From contig JAWDGP010007415.1 of the NCBI GenBank assembly GCA_033675545.1, positions 337,501 to 401,500 on the forward strand: 64,000 bases of DNA. Direction: 5' to 3'. Each line of letters starts with the position of its first letter. Positions within the stretch are counted from its first letter, which is position 1. Shown in pieces: positions 15,701 to 29,000 of the stretch. The notes below the pieces were generated by a model. The model was given only the letters and a program-made list of their open reading frames with translations, ran no database searches and was not told the origin of the DNA. The stretch comes from Elysia crispata (Eukaryota > Mollusca > Gastropoda > Plakobranchidae). The position numbers were made by a program, and so were the translations under genes.

Positions 15701-18700
15701 ACAGTAATACTGAATCTTATACTGTTATAGGAAGGTACTGATAAGTTTTTACTTCAAAGCAGATTGAAGAGCAGATAAAATATATCTTGCATCTCAACTT
15801 TCATTAATACGTCAATTATGCAAAGTCAAACCTTAAAACGTTAAGCCAGTCAAAGGAAAAATATCTTTTACACTAAATTCACCAACTTCAATGTGAATTT
15901 CTTCATGACAGCTATGACAGCACACACAGCCAAGAGCAAGACATACTTTCAGTGGAGAGCTGTCATTTAGCTCAGGTAGTGAGGCATAGATACAAAAGGA
16001 AATTTTGCTAAGAAAACATTTTGCTTGACATCTCAGATACAGCCAAGATGATTTCTAAGCTTTTAACCAATTAAAGTTTGTTCAAAATAATGCAAGTAGA
16101 AATAAAGCTAACAATTGATTCTTACCTGGTATTTGGTTCATAAAAGGCTCAAGAGCATTTAAGATACGATCTACTAGCATGCCACTATCTTGTGGGTTGG
16201 TAGTTTGCTGAAATAGAAAGAATATAAAATTTGCCCATCAGTCTTTCAAACAGTAACATCCATTAAAGTGAAAATAGACCAAACTTCTGTTTTGTCTGCA
16301 ATTTCCACAATTATTTTGAAATATTTTTACAATAATTCTAAAATATCTTACTATCTCTAACTTGAACTGCGGATACCATGCTGGAATAGAAGCAGTAAAA
16401 ATTTGGTTTTCATATCTCACTATAATGTTTTCAGGTTATCTATTTTGACAAAGAACCTGGATGAAAAAAATTTAGTGTAATCATTTTAAATAGATCTCAT
16501 GACACTTCCATGTTTTTATAACACTAGAACTTGCTTGCATCTCAGGTATTAGCAAGTATTTGAATGTTAAGCCCTTAGCTGAAAAGGAAATATTTAATTT
16601 TTGCATACAGATCTCTACATTATTGTGATTCCATTGACATGGTAAGCAAGTTTTAAGACTAAATAAAAAATTGGAAGGCATTGTTGCAAATATACCATCT
16701 GATCACAGATGGGTTCATTCACTAGGTTCTACTTCATTGGATATAATTTCGCCCCTTCTATTGACAGATCTTGAGTTGACACTTTCTCAGTTTATACTTT
16801 TAATTCAAAATCGCAGGAAGTACTATGGAGATTTGATTTTTTTAAGAACTGTAAATCAAGCAGCTATAATATAACGTTGCTCATGTTTTCTACATGCTAT
16901 AACAAAATGTAAATTCACCTGATTTTTAACAGTACTTTTACTGAAGACATTTCATAGTATAAATGTGCCACTCATTTAAAACCTGCTAAATCTATTTCAG
17001 GCTGTAGGCAATACTGCCCCCCAATGGCAGACCAATATATCTCACAAAAATCTATTTTCTAATTTGTTTGCATAAACTGACTAATAAAAGTATGATCCAA
17101 CTTGAGTAAATGGCAGAGCGACGTATCTTCATCAGTACTTAAAGATTTTTCACTTGTCAAATCGACGTATCTGCAGTTTTTATGCCGACCATCAAATGAT
17201 TTTTGTATTTTTTTTCGAAAACATAAAATCTGCAGATACGTCGGGTTGCCTTTGGAGGGACGAATACTGCAGACTTTTTGGTTTTGAGTTAAGTGCTTTA
17301 ATTATATCAGTAACTCCAATGTGTGACCCTAATATTTCTACAAATCCCGCCTTGAAACAAATTTAAATATATGTGAATCCTAAATTTTTTATCCTCATCT
17401 TTTATTCTTTCCCAAACCTATTTACATGTACTTCTTAACATACATTTGAATGAATTTATTTTTCCGTTTCTTCAACCAATTGGCTGCCTCTGAATGTTTA
17501 TTCTTTTTAAAGTGCAGAGAAATTTACGTTAACTTCTCATACAAGTTTCAACACAAAAGTATGTCAGGAACACTTACCAGAACATTAGTAAGCATGCCTT
17601 GGAGATTCTGCATGATGGGATCTCTCGTCTCCTGTGCCTGTTGCTTCAACACCTGCAGGATATGAGTGATTCCTGGTGGCAAGTTGCTCATCATATGACC
17701 CATGTTTCCACCACCCCCACCACTCTGTCCAGGCATGTTGCCATGGAGACCTGGTGGTGGGCCTCCCATCCCACCTCCAGCATGACCATTAGGAGCATGT
17801 CCCCCAGTACCACTGTGTTGAGAATTTTGGCCCTGAAGAGGGAGTGCTCCAAACTCAGGATCATATGGCAGAGAGGATGGATCATTGAAGTTGTAGGTGT
17901 GTTCATACTCAGTGCAAGATCCGTTCTCCTGATGACCAACCATTAAGAAAATCAGAACTATAGATATTTTTTCAAAGAGCCAAAGACATAAATTTTGGAA
18001 ATTGACAGCAGATGAGGCTAAATCACATTTTTTTATTTCCATGAAATTAAGTCTATATGCAAACAAAATGCTAGGTTATATAGTAATCACTTACTAATAA
18101 TTTTCATGTTTGTTGTAGTATGGTCACATAATTTAATACAATCTACCAGTTATCAAAGGCAATGTGATCACCACAATTTTTTTTTTCTTTGTGATTGAGG
18201 CGAAAATTTTAAAGACATTTTTTCATTAAATTAATTTTTTTTTTGCGAGATATGAAACTAAAATCAAAATTAAGAAAAAAAAAAGACCAATTGATTGCTT
18301 CTTCAGGTGTCCAAGTTGTCCTTTTTCTTATGTTCTTTTAGTCAATATAAATGAATTAAAAGAAAATGCACAGCATTGGCAATTTTGTGGTCTAATAGTT
18401 TTAAGTATTGCTTTTCCTATTTTTTCGCCCCACACTTAACCCAAATTACAAAAATTAGCAAATATTGGAGAGACAACATTGCTTGTATTAAACCTCTTAG
18501 CACGTCATGCAATTTCAGTGAAATCACTTCAAAACTTTGACAGAACAATTAAAAACACAGCAGAAACAAAGAAAAAATGGTTGCTCTTCCCAATCAGGAA
18601 AGCCTAGGAAGCTGCTTTTATGTGTTCTAGTCATGAAAGTAGTCGGTTCTCAGAACATCGAAATTTCGGCATTTTTGTATTCTTCAGTACCTGCTAATCT

Positions 18701-21700
18701 GGTTAAAATACTTTAAAAATGTGTCAAACAGGTTTACAGAGATGAGAAAACTGTCAGAGGAGTAGGAACTCATGCTATATTCTACCAAGACAAAAGAATG
18801 GGTGAAATTTGTCTTAGTTAGAATTCAATCTGGTATTTGTCATAGCTCAAAACACACAAAATATTGAAAATGATGTTTTACATCTTTTTTTTTCTCCCCA
18901 TTGTGACTGTAATCAGGCCTTATTTAGTAAAAAACGTTTAAAGTGCCTTCAATTGTAATGCTTGATCTTCCACCTTTGTGGAGAGCCATCCTTCTATCCA
19001 TTAATGGTGAGATTCCTACCAGGAAATGGATTAATGAAATCCTGGTAAAAAGAAATTTTTTGTGTGATATTAATTTTCTTCTTCTTTCACTAGTACTTTA
19101 TGCTCCACTATTACATAAGATTTATGTATCAAAAAAGTCAACATCAAAATTAGAATAAATTATTATGTAGCTTTAAATTAATAATTTTTTTCCCCACAGC
19201 AGGAGACAATATGGATGATATTTTTAAATCGCTCACATCTTCCAATGGAATAATTTTTACATCCTCCTCTTCACTTGGTATTTCGGGGTCTGGCTCATTA
19301 GGTGTATCTGGCACTCTGTAAGACAAAAGTAATAATATAATGAAGGGTATTCTCTGGCAACGGAGCAATTTTTTTTTTGGAGGGGGGGGGGATCTAAGAA
19401 AAATCTGTCCTCATATTAATGATTTAAATTAAAAGTTTCTTATCTCCACAAATTCCTCAAACTCATCAATTTTCCCCTCTCTTTATTTTCTTCTTATTCC
19501 GACCTTTTTATCCAACTAGTTTGAAGTTATAACACATATTCGTCGCACAATCAGTCCTCAATTAGAGCAAGAAAATGTTTGCCTCTTGGAAAATTTGATA
19601 GATCATGATTTAAAAAAAAGATCTTTCATCACATGATACGCATGTCTTAATTTCAATAAAGTGTCCTACACAGCTGTTGTTATTTTTCAAATACATCCTG
19701 CCTTTCCCTTTCACTATACAGAAACAACTTGTCAACAGGAGTGCTAATCTTCAGCCCCTGGTTACCAGCGAGAAAGCCATCTCTCCTGACCAAATGGGAA
19801 TGACAGATCAGGTTGCTCAGAGGAATCTGTCTTTGATATGCTATTTGAAAAACTGAAAGGGAAAACATGGCAAATCCAGTATCCCTGTGATGCTCAGAAT
19901 TGAACAGGAAAAAACAAGAAAATATGAATCCTGTATTTGTTGTTAATGTACTTCAAAATCTTTTTGAAAGCTGTCTAAATCATCAACTCCAGGGCATGAG
20001 TGCTAAAAACAGAATGTTCAAACACAGCTTCAAAATTCCCCAACGAATTCAAGGAATCCATTGTGGTTGGAATATCCGAGAGCTGAATAAAATTCTGTAA
20101 GGATAACTTATAAACTTGTCTCTCCTTCTCCATTTATACATAGCAACCAAATCTTTAATGTCATGAAAAAAAGTTTCACTACAGACTATAATAAAAAGCT
20201 GATATTTATAAAGGTATGATAGTTCTCTTACTTGTTGAAAAATAAAGCACAAAGGACACTCTGCTCTCTCTCCATCTGTATTTGCCTCTCAACACTGTTG
20301 CATCCAGCTTCCACCACTACAATGGCATTATCTATAAGTTTTGGTAGCTTCCACTGTATTAAAAGAACAGTGAATGTTGACTTTTTCAGTTAAATCAAAT
20401 ATATATTTGTTTCTTTATCATAGGCATAGAGTAGTACCCTTGCTTCCATTCTTAAGCTCCTCCACTATTATTTGGGGGAGGGAGGAGGAGGGTCACAAAT
20501 CAAATAAAAATAAAACCATGAATAAAGGCTTGGCAATCATGGTTATTGAAGATAAGGAAGTTTTGCAAAGGAAAGCTTAGCAATTAATTCGATTAAATCT
20601 TTTTTTTCTCAGTTTTTCTTGTATGCTTATAGACAGAGTTATATGAATGAAAGCAAGCATATAAATAATTTAAATGGCTGATGGGGTTCACTGGGTTTAG
20701 AGGGGTAACAAGAGAAAAGTTCTTTTTCACTTAAACAATATCTGACCAGATTCATATCACACAGTAGAAACAACCATAGGGTAATTCTAATTGATTTTCA
20801 TATGATCAATTAAATGAAAGAAAAGACATTCTCATTATTTATATATACTATATATGTAAACATGACGTTAATCTATATGTAGAAAAAATTTTTGTGTCTG
20901 ATGAAACATTACTGTGCAATACTGAACAGTGCGTTAGAAAAACAGGAATTCGATGAAAGAAAAAAAAACATTTAACGAACCAATAAATTGAAAGCCAATT
21001 GTCCTGCAACTTTACGGTTAAATATTGATAATAAAGAAAAGCAAGTAGTGTTTGAGCCAATTAGTTTTCATACCTGCAAAACTTCAACCATTGTGTCATT
21101 ATTGAAGCGCTTTGCAGATTCCATGGCCTGTTGATGAAAAAACAATTTTGTAAGGCTTTTACATTTATTTATGGCAGCAATAACAAAGATACTAATGAAA
21201 ACTGCAAACAATATTTATGATAATGGCAGCTATAGAGATGAAAACTACTACATTTGCTCCTTGTCTTTGAATAAGAACGATAACAATCCAGTTGATGTAA
21301 TCATCATATTTTAAGTATAAACTCAAAGTCTAATGCCAATCATGAAGTCCATATGCAGTGGAGCACAAATTCCTCGAATTCATTGGGGAATTTTTATATG
21401 TTAGAAGAAGCTGTGTTCAAACAAATCTATTTTTAGCACTCAGACCCTGGATTTGCGTTTTTGGAAATATTTTGGAAGTACATTATCAAAGTACAGAGGC
21501 TTCGTGTTTTCTTGGCTACTTCCGTACAATTCCGATCATTACTAGAATACCCGATTTGCCGTATTTTTCCTACTTTTAATACTTCAAATAGAAGATGGAA
21601 GACAGATACCTCCAAACAACCCAATTTATTATTCACAACTCATATTATGTAAAAACTTGCTCCAAACTCTAGCTCTTATCGGATCTCAAGCTCTTGATGC

Positions 21701-22945
21701 TAGAACTAGATCTATACTCTAAGTCTGCATTCAGATCTCGGTCACAAATTTCTTTTTGTTAGGGGTACATTCAGTCTAAACTCGACGCTCAAATGCTTAT
21801 TCCTGAATAATCTTTAACCCAGAAAAGGGCTGTCTGTCAAAGCAGAGCTAGACCTAATCCCATCAGAGGACCCAACAAAGGTTTGAACTTGAACCTCACT
21901 ATCATCAGTACAACATTCTACTTTTTCAGCTATCTGGTGTCCTGATCGTCAATAAAGAGATCTTACCTGCCAGCTTTTAATCACACCTATGTACTGATTG
22001 ATTAAGCAAGAGGTAGGCCCAGACAGATTTACCTGCCATCATTAACCATGTCTGGTGCAAATGGAACAAGCAAATTTTGGTTACAATGCGCCCCTTTGAA
22101 GTCTTTGCGAGAAGTAGACCTAGCACAGGTGCAGACAGAGATCTGGCGCCGGGTGCATCAGACTAAGCTCCAGCAAGGTAGGGCAGGAGAAGAGGTCTCT
22201 CTCTCTGGTGACTAAGGATAAAAGGCTAGGCTACCTGTCCACAAATTGTTTCTACACAGTGAAAGGGAGGGGTAAGGCGGGTTTGTTTGAAGATACCAAC
22301 ATCTGTGCAGAGCATTTGATTGAAATTTAAGATCTGGGAATGTGATAAAAGTCACCGTCTGTCAAATTTCTTATGAGAAGAAAATTTTTTTTCTCTAATT
22401 TTGGGCTGATTGTTGGAAGAAAACGTGTTATAACTTCGAACTAGTTCTATGAAAATGTAGAAATAAGAAGGGAATAAAGACAGAATCAGGAGGGGAAAAT
22501 GGGTGAGTTCCAGGAATTTGTGATTTCGAAAGATCCGTGTTCGACTTTTTCGTGTTCTACTGCAGTTTATATTTTTATTATAATTTTGTTGGATTTGCAG
22601 TCACACGGGCATTTATGATTTAAATTTTGGTGATTGTCTTGTTAATGAAGATCTTGTATTTCATTTAACATTTTATGTGGCTGTTTTTTATAAAGAAAGC
22701 TTTAACTGTGCAATTTATATTTAGCTATATGAATATCCAAGAAACTAATCATTATTATATTACTATTTACAGAATTTTGCCAGCTATGTGCTTCATTTTA
22801 AGGATATTACACGAATTGGAATGTTTGTACTATTGCACTAATTATGTTATAGGCTGAACACATGAAGATTGCCTATATACTTTTTTCATAAAATGTCTTG
22901 GGCTTGTAAGAGGAAATGCTCAATATAAAAAGCCCCTTATAATTA

Positions 22946-23038
<93 letters not shown>

Positions 23039-26000
23039 CATCATCATCATCTCATTAAAATTAATAAAAATGTTAATTTTTCTTATCTGCTATAAATTGA
23101 TTTGAAATACCCCATTGCTTTTAACTAAAAGGCTATGCCTCCAATATTTTCTCTAACATGGAGCACAAATGAGTGTGCTGGTCATGCTTAGAACTCCTCA
23201 GGAAAACAGTCCAACTGGAAAACTGACATTGCTTGGTTATTTCTTTTTAAATTATTGATATTGCTTGACATAGAAATAGGAAACAACCACAAAAATCGAA
23301 ATCAGAGATGCACAATTAACCGAATAAAAAAACTAAGACTAACTTTTAGCTCATTTGAGTCTAAATGTTTTGTGGAATGAAGGGACTGTACTTACCCTTC
23401 TGTCAAGCATCATCTCCTCTCTTTTTAAGTCACTAAAGCTCTTGGGGCGATTTACATTTTCTAAAAAAAAAAAAAAAATACCTTTAAGCAGCTTCAGTAA
23501 AAGAACTGATGAAAATAAATGTTCAAATTTAATTGATATTGAGAGAGGCAATAAATGGAAATTGAGTTAAGATTTGAATGAGTCAAATATTATACATTCA
23601 GATTTAAATGACAACCATACTATTCTATAGCAATGCCAATGCGCTGCCTGTAGGCTAGACAACTCTAGCTAAAATTCAGTGCGTCATGGCCCGTAGACCT
23701 AGGCAAAAAAAATGGACCGCAGTAAGCATCGGTTGCCATTTTCTAATTATAACTACTTTTATAACATATCTCGATGAAACTTGGTGAACAATCAGGAAAG
23801 ATATTGCTCGACACTTCTGCCGTGAAACGGTATCGACTGGCCGTCTGGAAGTGATGTTTCTGAACGAGCTTTTTCTTTTCATTTGCTGCTCTCTAAAACT
23901 ACTAGGACTCTGCATTTTGTCTTTGGACAGATAATTTTTTAACATTTCTTGTGCCATTTTTACTTACTCACATTAGTTTTTTTTCCGCGTATTTACTCAT
24001 ATTCGTCTTTGAAAGACACCCACCCTTTCACAATAATGACACTTGGCATTCATTCAAGATGAGGCGGCCTGCTTAGCTTTCGAGGCAGCACATGAGCTTA
24101 TGTTTGCTTTGCGATGTCACAAGGCTAAGAGCGCTTCTCTCATTGGTCGAGAGCATATGAACTGGGTTAGGCGAGTTCATCTCATTGGATTGTCAATATT
24201 TTAATAGTGACTCGCAAAAGGGTGTTCAGGGTGGATGTACGTAAATAAAATAGCAATCGGATTTTAAAACATTAAAATGCTATTAAAACAAAGTATCTAT
24301 TCTATATCTAACAATTTTGGAGCAATCTAGAAACATGACTTTTTTTTAAACAGTTTTTACTCAAAGCGCTTGGAGTAGTATGTTGACTTAACTTTTATCC
24401 CCTGTAGTATTCAGTTTAAAATAACCCATTAGCTCATCTACAAAATGGGGACTGATCTCCACTTTCAAAATGAATTCATTGTTTTCTTTTAAGGAATAAA
24501 AAATAAATCGTGGCACATTCGCAGTTGCCTGCAGAACTATATACAAATTAATCATTTCTTAACTATGCTTTTCGCATGAAGATAATATCTTATCTACAAA
24601 GTTAGCTTATATTTAATTAGTGGTTTCTAACTGTTCGTGTGCACTAATCTAGAATGAGTGTTCTGTATGACTGATTCAGTAACCAAATATGATATTGTAC
24701 GCAAAATAACTAATTCACTGAGGCTGGGGTGATTTCATGAGGAATCACGCCATTATTACAATTCTAATTAGGTACATGTACCAAGTCCTACTCAAGTAGA
24801 AATTTGAAGGATAAGAAAAGCTCAATGAACATTGTATTATCTCTCTGTATCTGACCCGAGCTGCTCTGAATTTTCTCCTTTTTCTCTTTCTTTGTTTTTT
24901 TTTAACATTCTCAATATGCATAAAGAAGCTCTTTTTGAAAAATATGAATGCCCTGATTCCACAAATAATGGCATCATCAGTCAGATGTGCAAGGATGGCT
25001 CTAGACTAATGTTACCTGCTGGAGTTTCAGTCACAAATAATAACACTTCTCTCTGTATAGCAAGTGTAGAACGGAAGATAATTTATGTGATCAGCATAAT
25101 TTATGCATAACCTTACAATGCTGATTTTAACAAATTAAGAAACAAAACAAAATACAATTTAACAACATTGGTTGATACTTATGATAGGGACATTTTGGAG
25201 GTTGTCACTTCCAAAATTAAAAAAAAAAGGATGAAGCGCTCATTTATGCTAATTTATGCTTAAATTAACTAAAGTATATCAATGCTACATTTTTTTCTAA
25301 CGAAGTAGGAAACTAAATGATATTATACTTCTGCCTGCAAAATTTTATGGAAATATCTTGGTAAATATAGGAATCCGGAGGGGGGGTTACGTCCTAAATA
25401 AAGGAACGCGAGATTGGATGAAAAGGTAATTTATGCGAATTTATACAAAACCTGACCCTCAGAATAATTACCTCTGACAAATTAGGATTCTACATAAAAA
25501 AATATACATGTTTGTTAAATTTCATGGAAATATATTGCTAAATAAAAAAAATTTGGAGGTTTTAATTTCCTTGACATTTTTTGGACCATTTATTCCTCTT
25601 TACGCTTATACACATTTTTAGATTACTTAAATCCTCATAACTTTTTTTTTCTGGACCAATTTTAAAATTTAAAAAGTTTTCTTCTTTTGGGAACAAGCTT
25701 TATGAGTTACAATCATTAGTAGGTAAATATAACAGCTTTGAAATTTTGGATTGGCATTGCTATATACTATTGTTCTATTTAAAAAGTATTTCAAACAAAT
25801 GAAAATAATACATTATGAACTACTTGATAATTCTCAGGTCAAAACTGCATAGGCGTGGATAAAGAACACCAACAGAGAGAGACAGACACAGAAGAACAGA
25901 GATAGACCTACATATGAAGAGTAACAAGGAGAGGTTGTTAACAAGACCAAAAGCATGCATACCTCTTTCGTTCTCATCCATCTCAAAATAGAAAATCTGC

Positions 26001-29000
26001 TCCATTTGAGATTCTCTTGCCCAACTCACACGTTTTTTAGGTTTGGATGACTTGGGAGGTTCTTCAATATTCACCTCCTGAAAATCTTCTGCATTACCAA
26101 AATCTAATAATGGTTCCTCTGGTCAAAAAAAAGATGTAAGCACATTCCATAAACCTCTAAACATGCAAAGACATAGAAAGCACACTCTACTGTTGTAAGG
26201 TTCTAACGTACTTCAAAATCTATCTTTAACCATAATAAAGAACATTGCTATGGTGCAATATCTGCAACTGACAATCTTATGAATAACATTTCTTGCAGAC
26301 TTATAAATCAAAATGAAAATCTATCTTCACCCATAATAAAAAAAATTACCGAATGTGTATTCTCGGCAAATGACAATCTCATTTAAAACAATAAACAATG
26401 GATTTCATCAACACTGTCTTGCGCCTTTTTCTTTTTGTCTTTCTAAGCTTTTTTGTAAATGCCTTGAGTTTCCTGCTTTTTTTCAACATCTGACCGTGTA
26501 TTGATCACATTCTTCAAACAGCTTTAACTCCTGTCAAAGTTGCAATAAATGATTTTTCACCATCTGAATACTGAATACTATAGACCTTGCCAGTAGAGTC
26601 AAAGTGTCTTTGTCCATATTTGCCCCAAAATTTCTCTTTTTGTGGCCATACAACACATATACATGTAATATAGGTGTAAGATTTATGCTGATAATTATAA
26701 TGAAGCATTCCATTACTGCCTGATTGGCCTTCTTGTGTCTCATTTTAAGGGGTTGTTTCTACTGCAACATTCCAATTTTTATTGAAGTGATCTTTTCAAA
26801 CTCACTCTTAGCTTCATTTGATCTTAATACACCCATCTATTTTCCAAGCTAATTTGAAGTAATTTTCACCATAAAAACATAATTATGTGTTATCTAATGT
26901 GTTGCATCTCATAGATATGTATCAATCTCAAAACCGGATTCAGTTGGAGAAATATATGAATCTCAATCTATTCTTATTAAACATTGAAGTCAAATTCATT
27001 TAATATTTTTTACTAAAGCATTCTTTTCAAAATAGTTATGCAAATTTTGTTTTCCTCACATAACTTGTACCTTTAAAAGATAAAACATACAGAATATATC
27101 ATCATCACAATCTATTGCTCTATTTGGTCTAATCTTTGTCATTTCTACTCTTGACAAATAAACACTCACAGACAAACACACCTGGTTTTGCTACTTCCAT
27201 TTCCTGCTCATTGCCAGGCTCAGCCTGAGTGTTTAAGGGTGTCATCAGATCTAGCGTTGGTGGGCTATCTCTGCCTTCCTCTTGCTTTTCCTCTTTTTTG
27301 TCACTGTCTGGTACCTCTTCCAATGTATCACGATAAAACTAAATACAAAGAACATAAAAATGTCAATTTCTTTCTAATACCTGAGTATTTGTAAAAATAT
27401 TAATGTTCAATATTCTCCACACCTTTTTCCGTCAACAGTATCTAAGAGAATTCAATTGAGGTTTTATCAAATCTTTCTGTAAACAGTATTTTCTTCTTTT
27501 AGCCACTTTACAGATCATGAAATACATTTCAAACTATAGAAAAAGTGAAGGCATGTAAAGAGATATCCCAATATGCATAAAAATTGCTTAATCTAAATCC
27601 TAAAATTGTCTCTAGAACAAGATAAAAGAGCTAATGTCTTTTGCTAGCAGAGCAAGGAACATCTGCGAGTTAATAAAAAAAATGTAATAAAATACTTATA
27701 TAAATAGTCGTGCAAGGTAATCTTTGTTTTCAAATTTTGCTTGAATATTTGATGAACTTTACCAGAAAATAATCAATTGGTTTTCAAGCATGTTTCATCA
27801 AAAAATTGGAGATATATTTTAGGAAAAAAAATCACAGAACCCAGATGATTTTGGCAATCAAATTCTGAGCTTTAGAGAAAGTGCACTACTAGAATGGATC
27901 TTTTATATACAGGGCTGAGAATGGTCAGACAAGAAAAAGTCTGAAAATACCAGCCAACGAGCCGAAGGCGCGAGATTCACCTGGGGGGGTCCGGGGGCAT
28001 GCCCCCCCCGGAAAATTTTGAAAAATTGCGTTAAAATTAAGCCATTTAGGCCCCTCTGGCACTGAACTTCCCTTACTTATTGTGTTTCGCTCTGTCCACG
28101 TGAGCCGTCAAAGCCGTAAGTCCACGACTTGCGTAACTCAACTCCTTGTCACACACCACGATACTCCTTTTTTCCTTAACTTTCTAATAAACTCCCCCAG
28201 ACGCCGATCATTAGCGGTTTTGTCACACCATTCCCTTCGCCATGGGTTCACAATATCGCCGTCATCGCAAGCTTCTCCTCTACTAACAATTTCTTGACGC
28301 CTCGCTATTGTGATGTTCACGCACAAACGGTTGTGGAAAGACTGAGAAAAGTTCCGCCAAGCTTTGGCAAAAAAAAAGAGAAATTCAGCCAATATCGATC
28401 GATATTTTCAAAACCGATTAAGAAAGTAATAACAACAACAATAGATTATCATTAAATGGTATCGATGTTAATCTCGATAATTCCACTTGATCAATACCAC
28501 CGAACTCTTCTGTGTTGGTTGGTTTATGTTTCCGGAAACCAGCCTCGAAATCGAAAAGAAGGCTTCGGAATTTTTGTGTTGTTTTAATTTTTTTTTTTTT
28601 GGGCGGACGCGATCTTCGTTAGGCGGATGGAAATGACAAGTTGGGCGGAAATCTGCCTTTAGACGGAGAATTCTCAGCCCTGTATATAACAAAACCACAA
28701 AAAAAAAAGCTTACAGAAGGCACAGAAGGTAGCTTTTGGGCCATAGCTGTTGTGGGAGACAGCAAAGGTGGGGAGGTTGGTCCTGGCTCACAAACAGATA
28801 TTGCCGCATCAATGCCTTGAAGTGGTGGAGATGTAGCAGAAGCTGTAGGAGTTGAGGATGAGCTTAGAGCGACTGAAGAGCCTCCTCTTAGTAACACAGG
28901 TGGGGTAGTAACAGATGGTGAAGCAGCTTTCTTTTTTTTCTTCATGCCCAGAGATGCATATGATGATGACTGCTGAAGGGCATCCATAAAAACATTGCTC

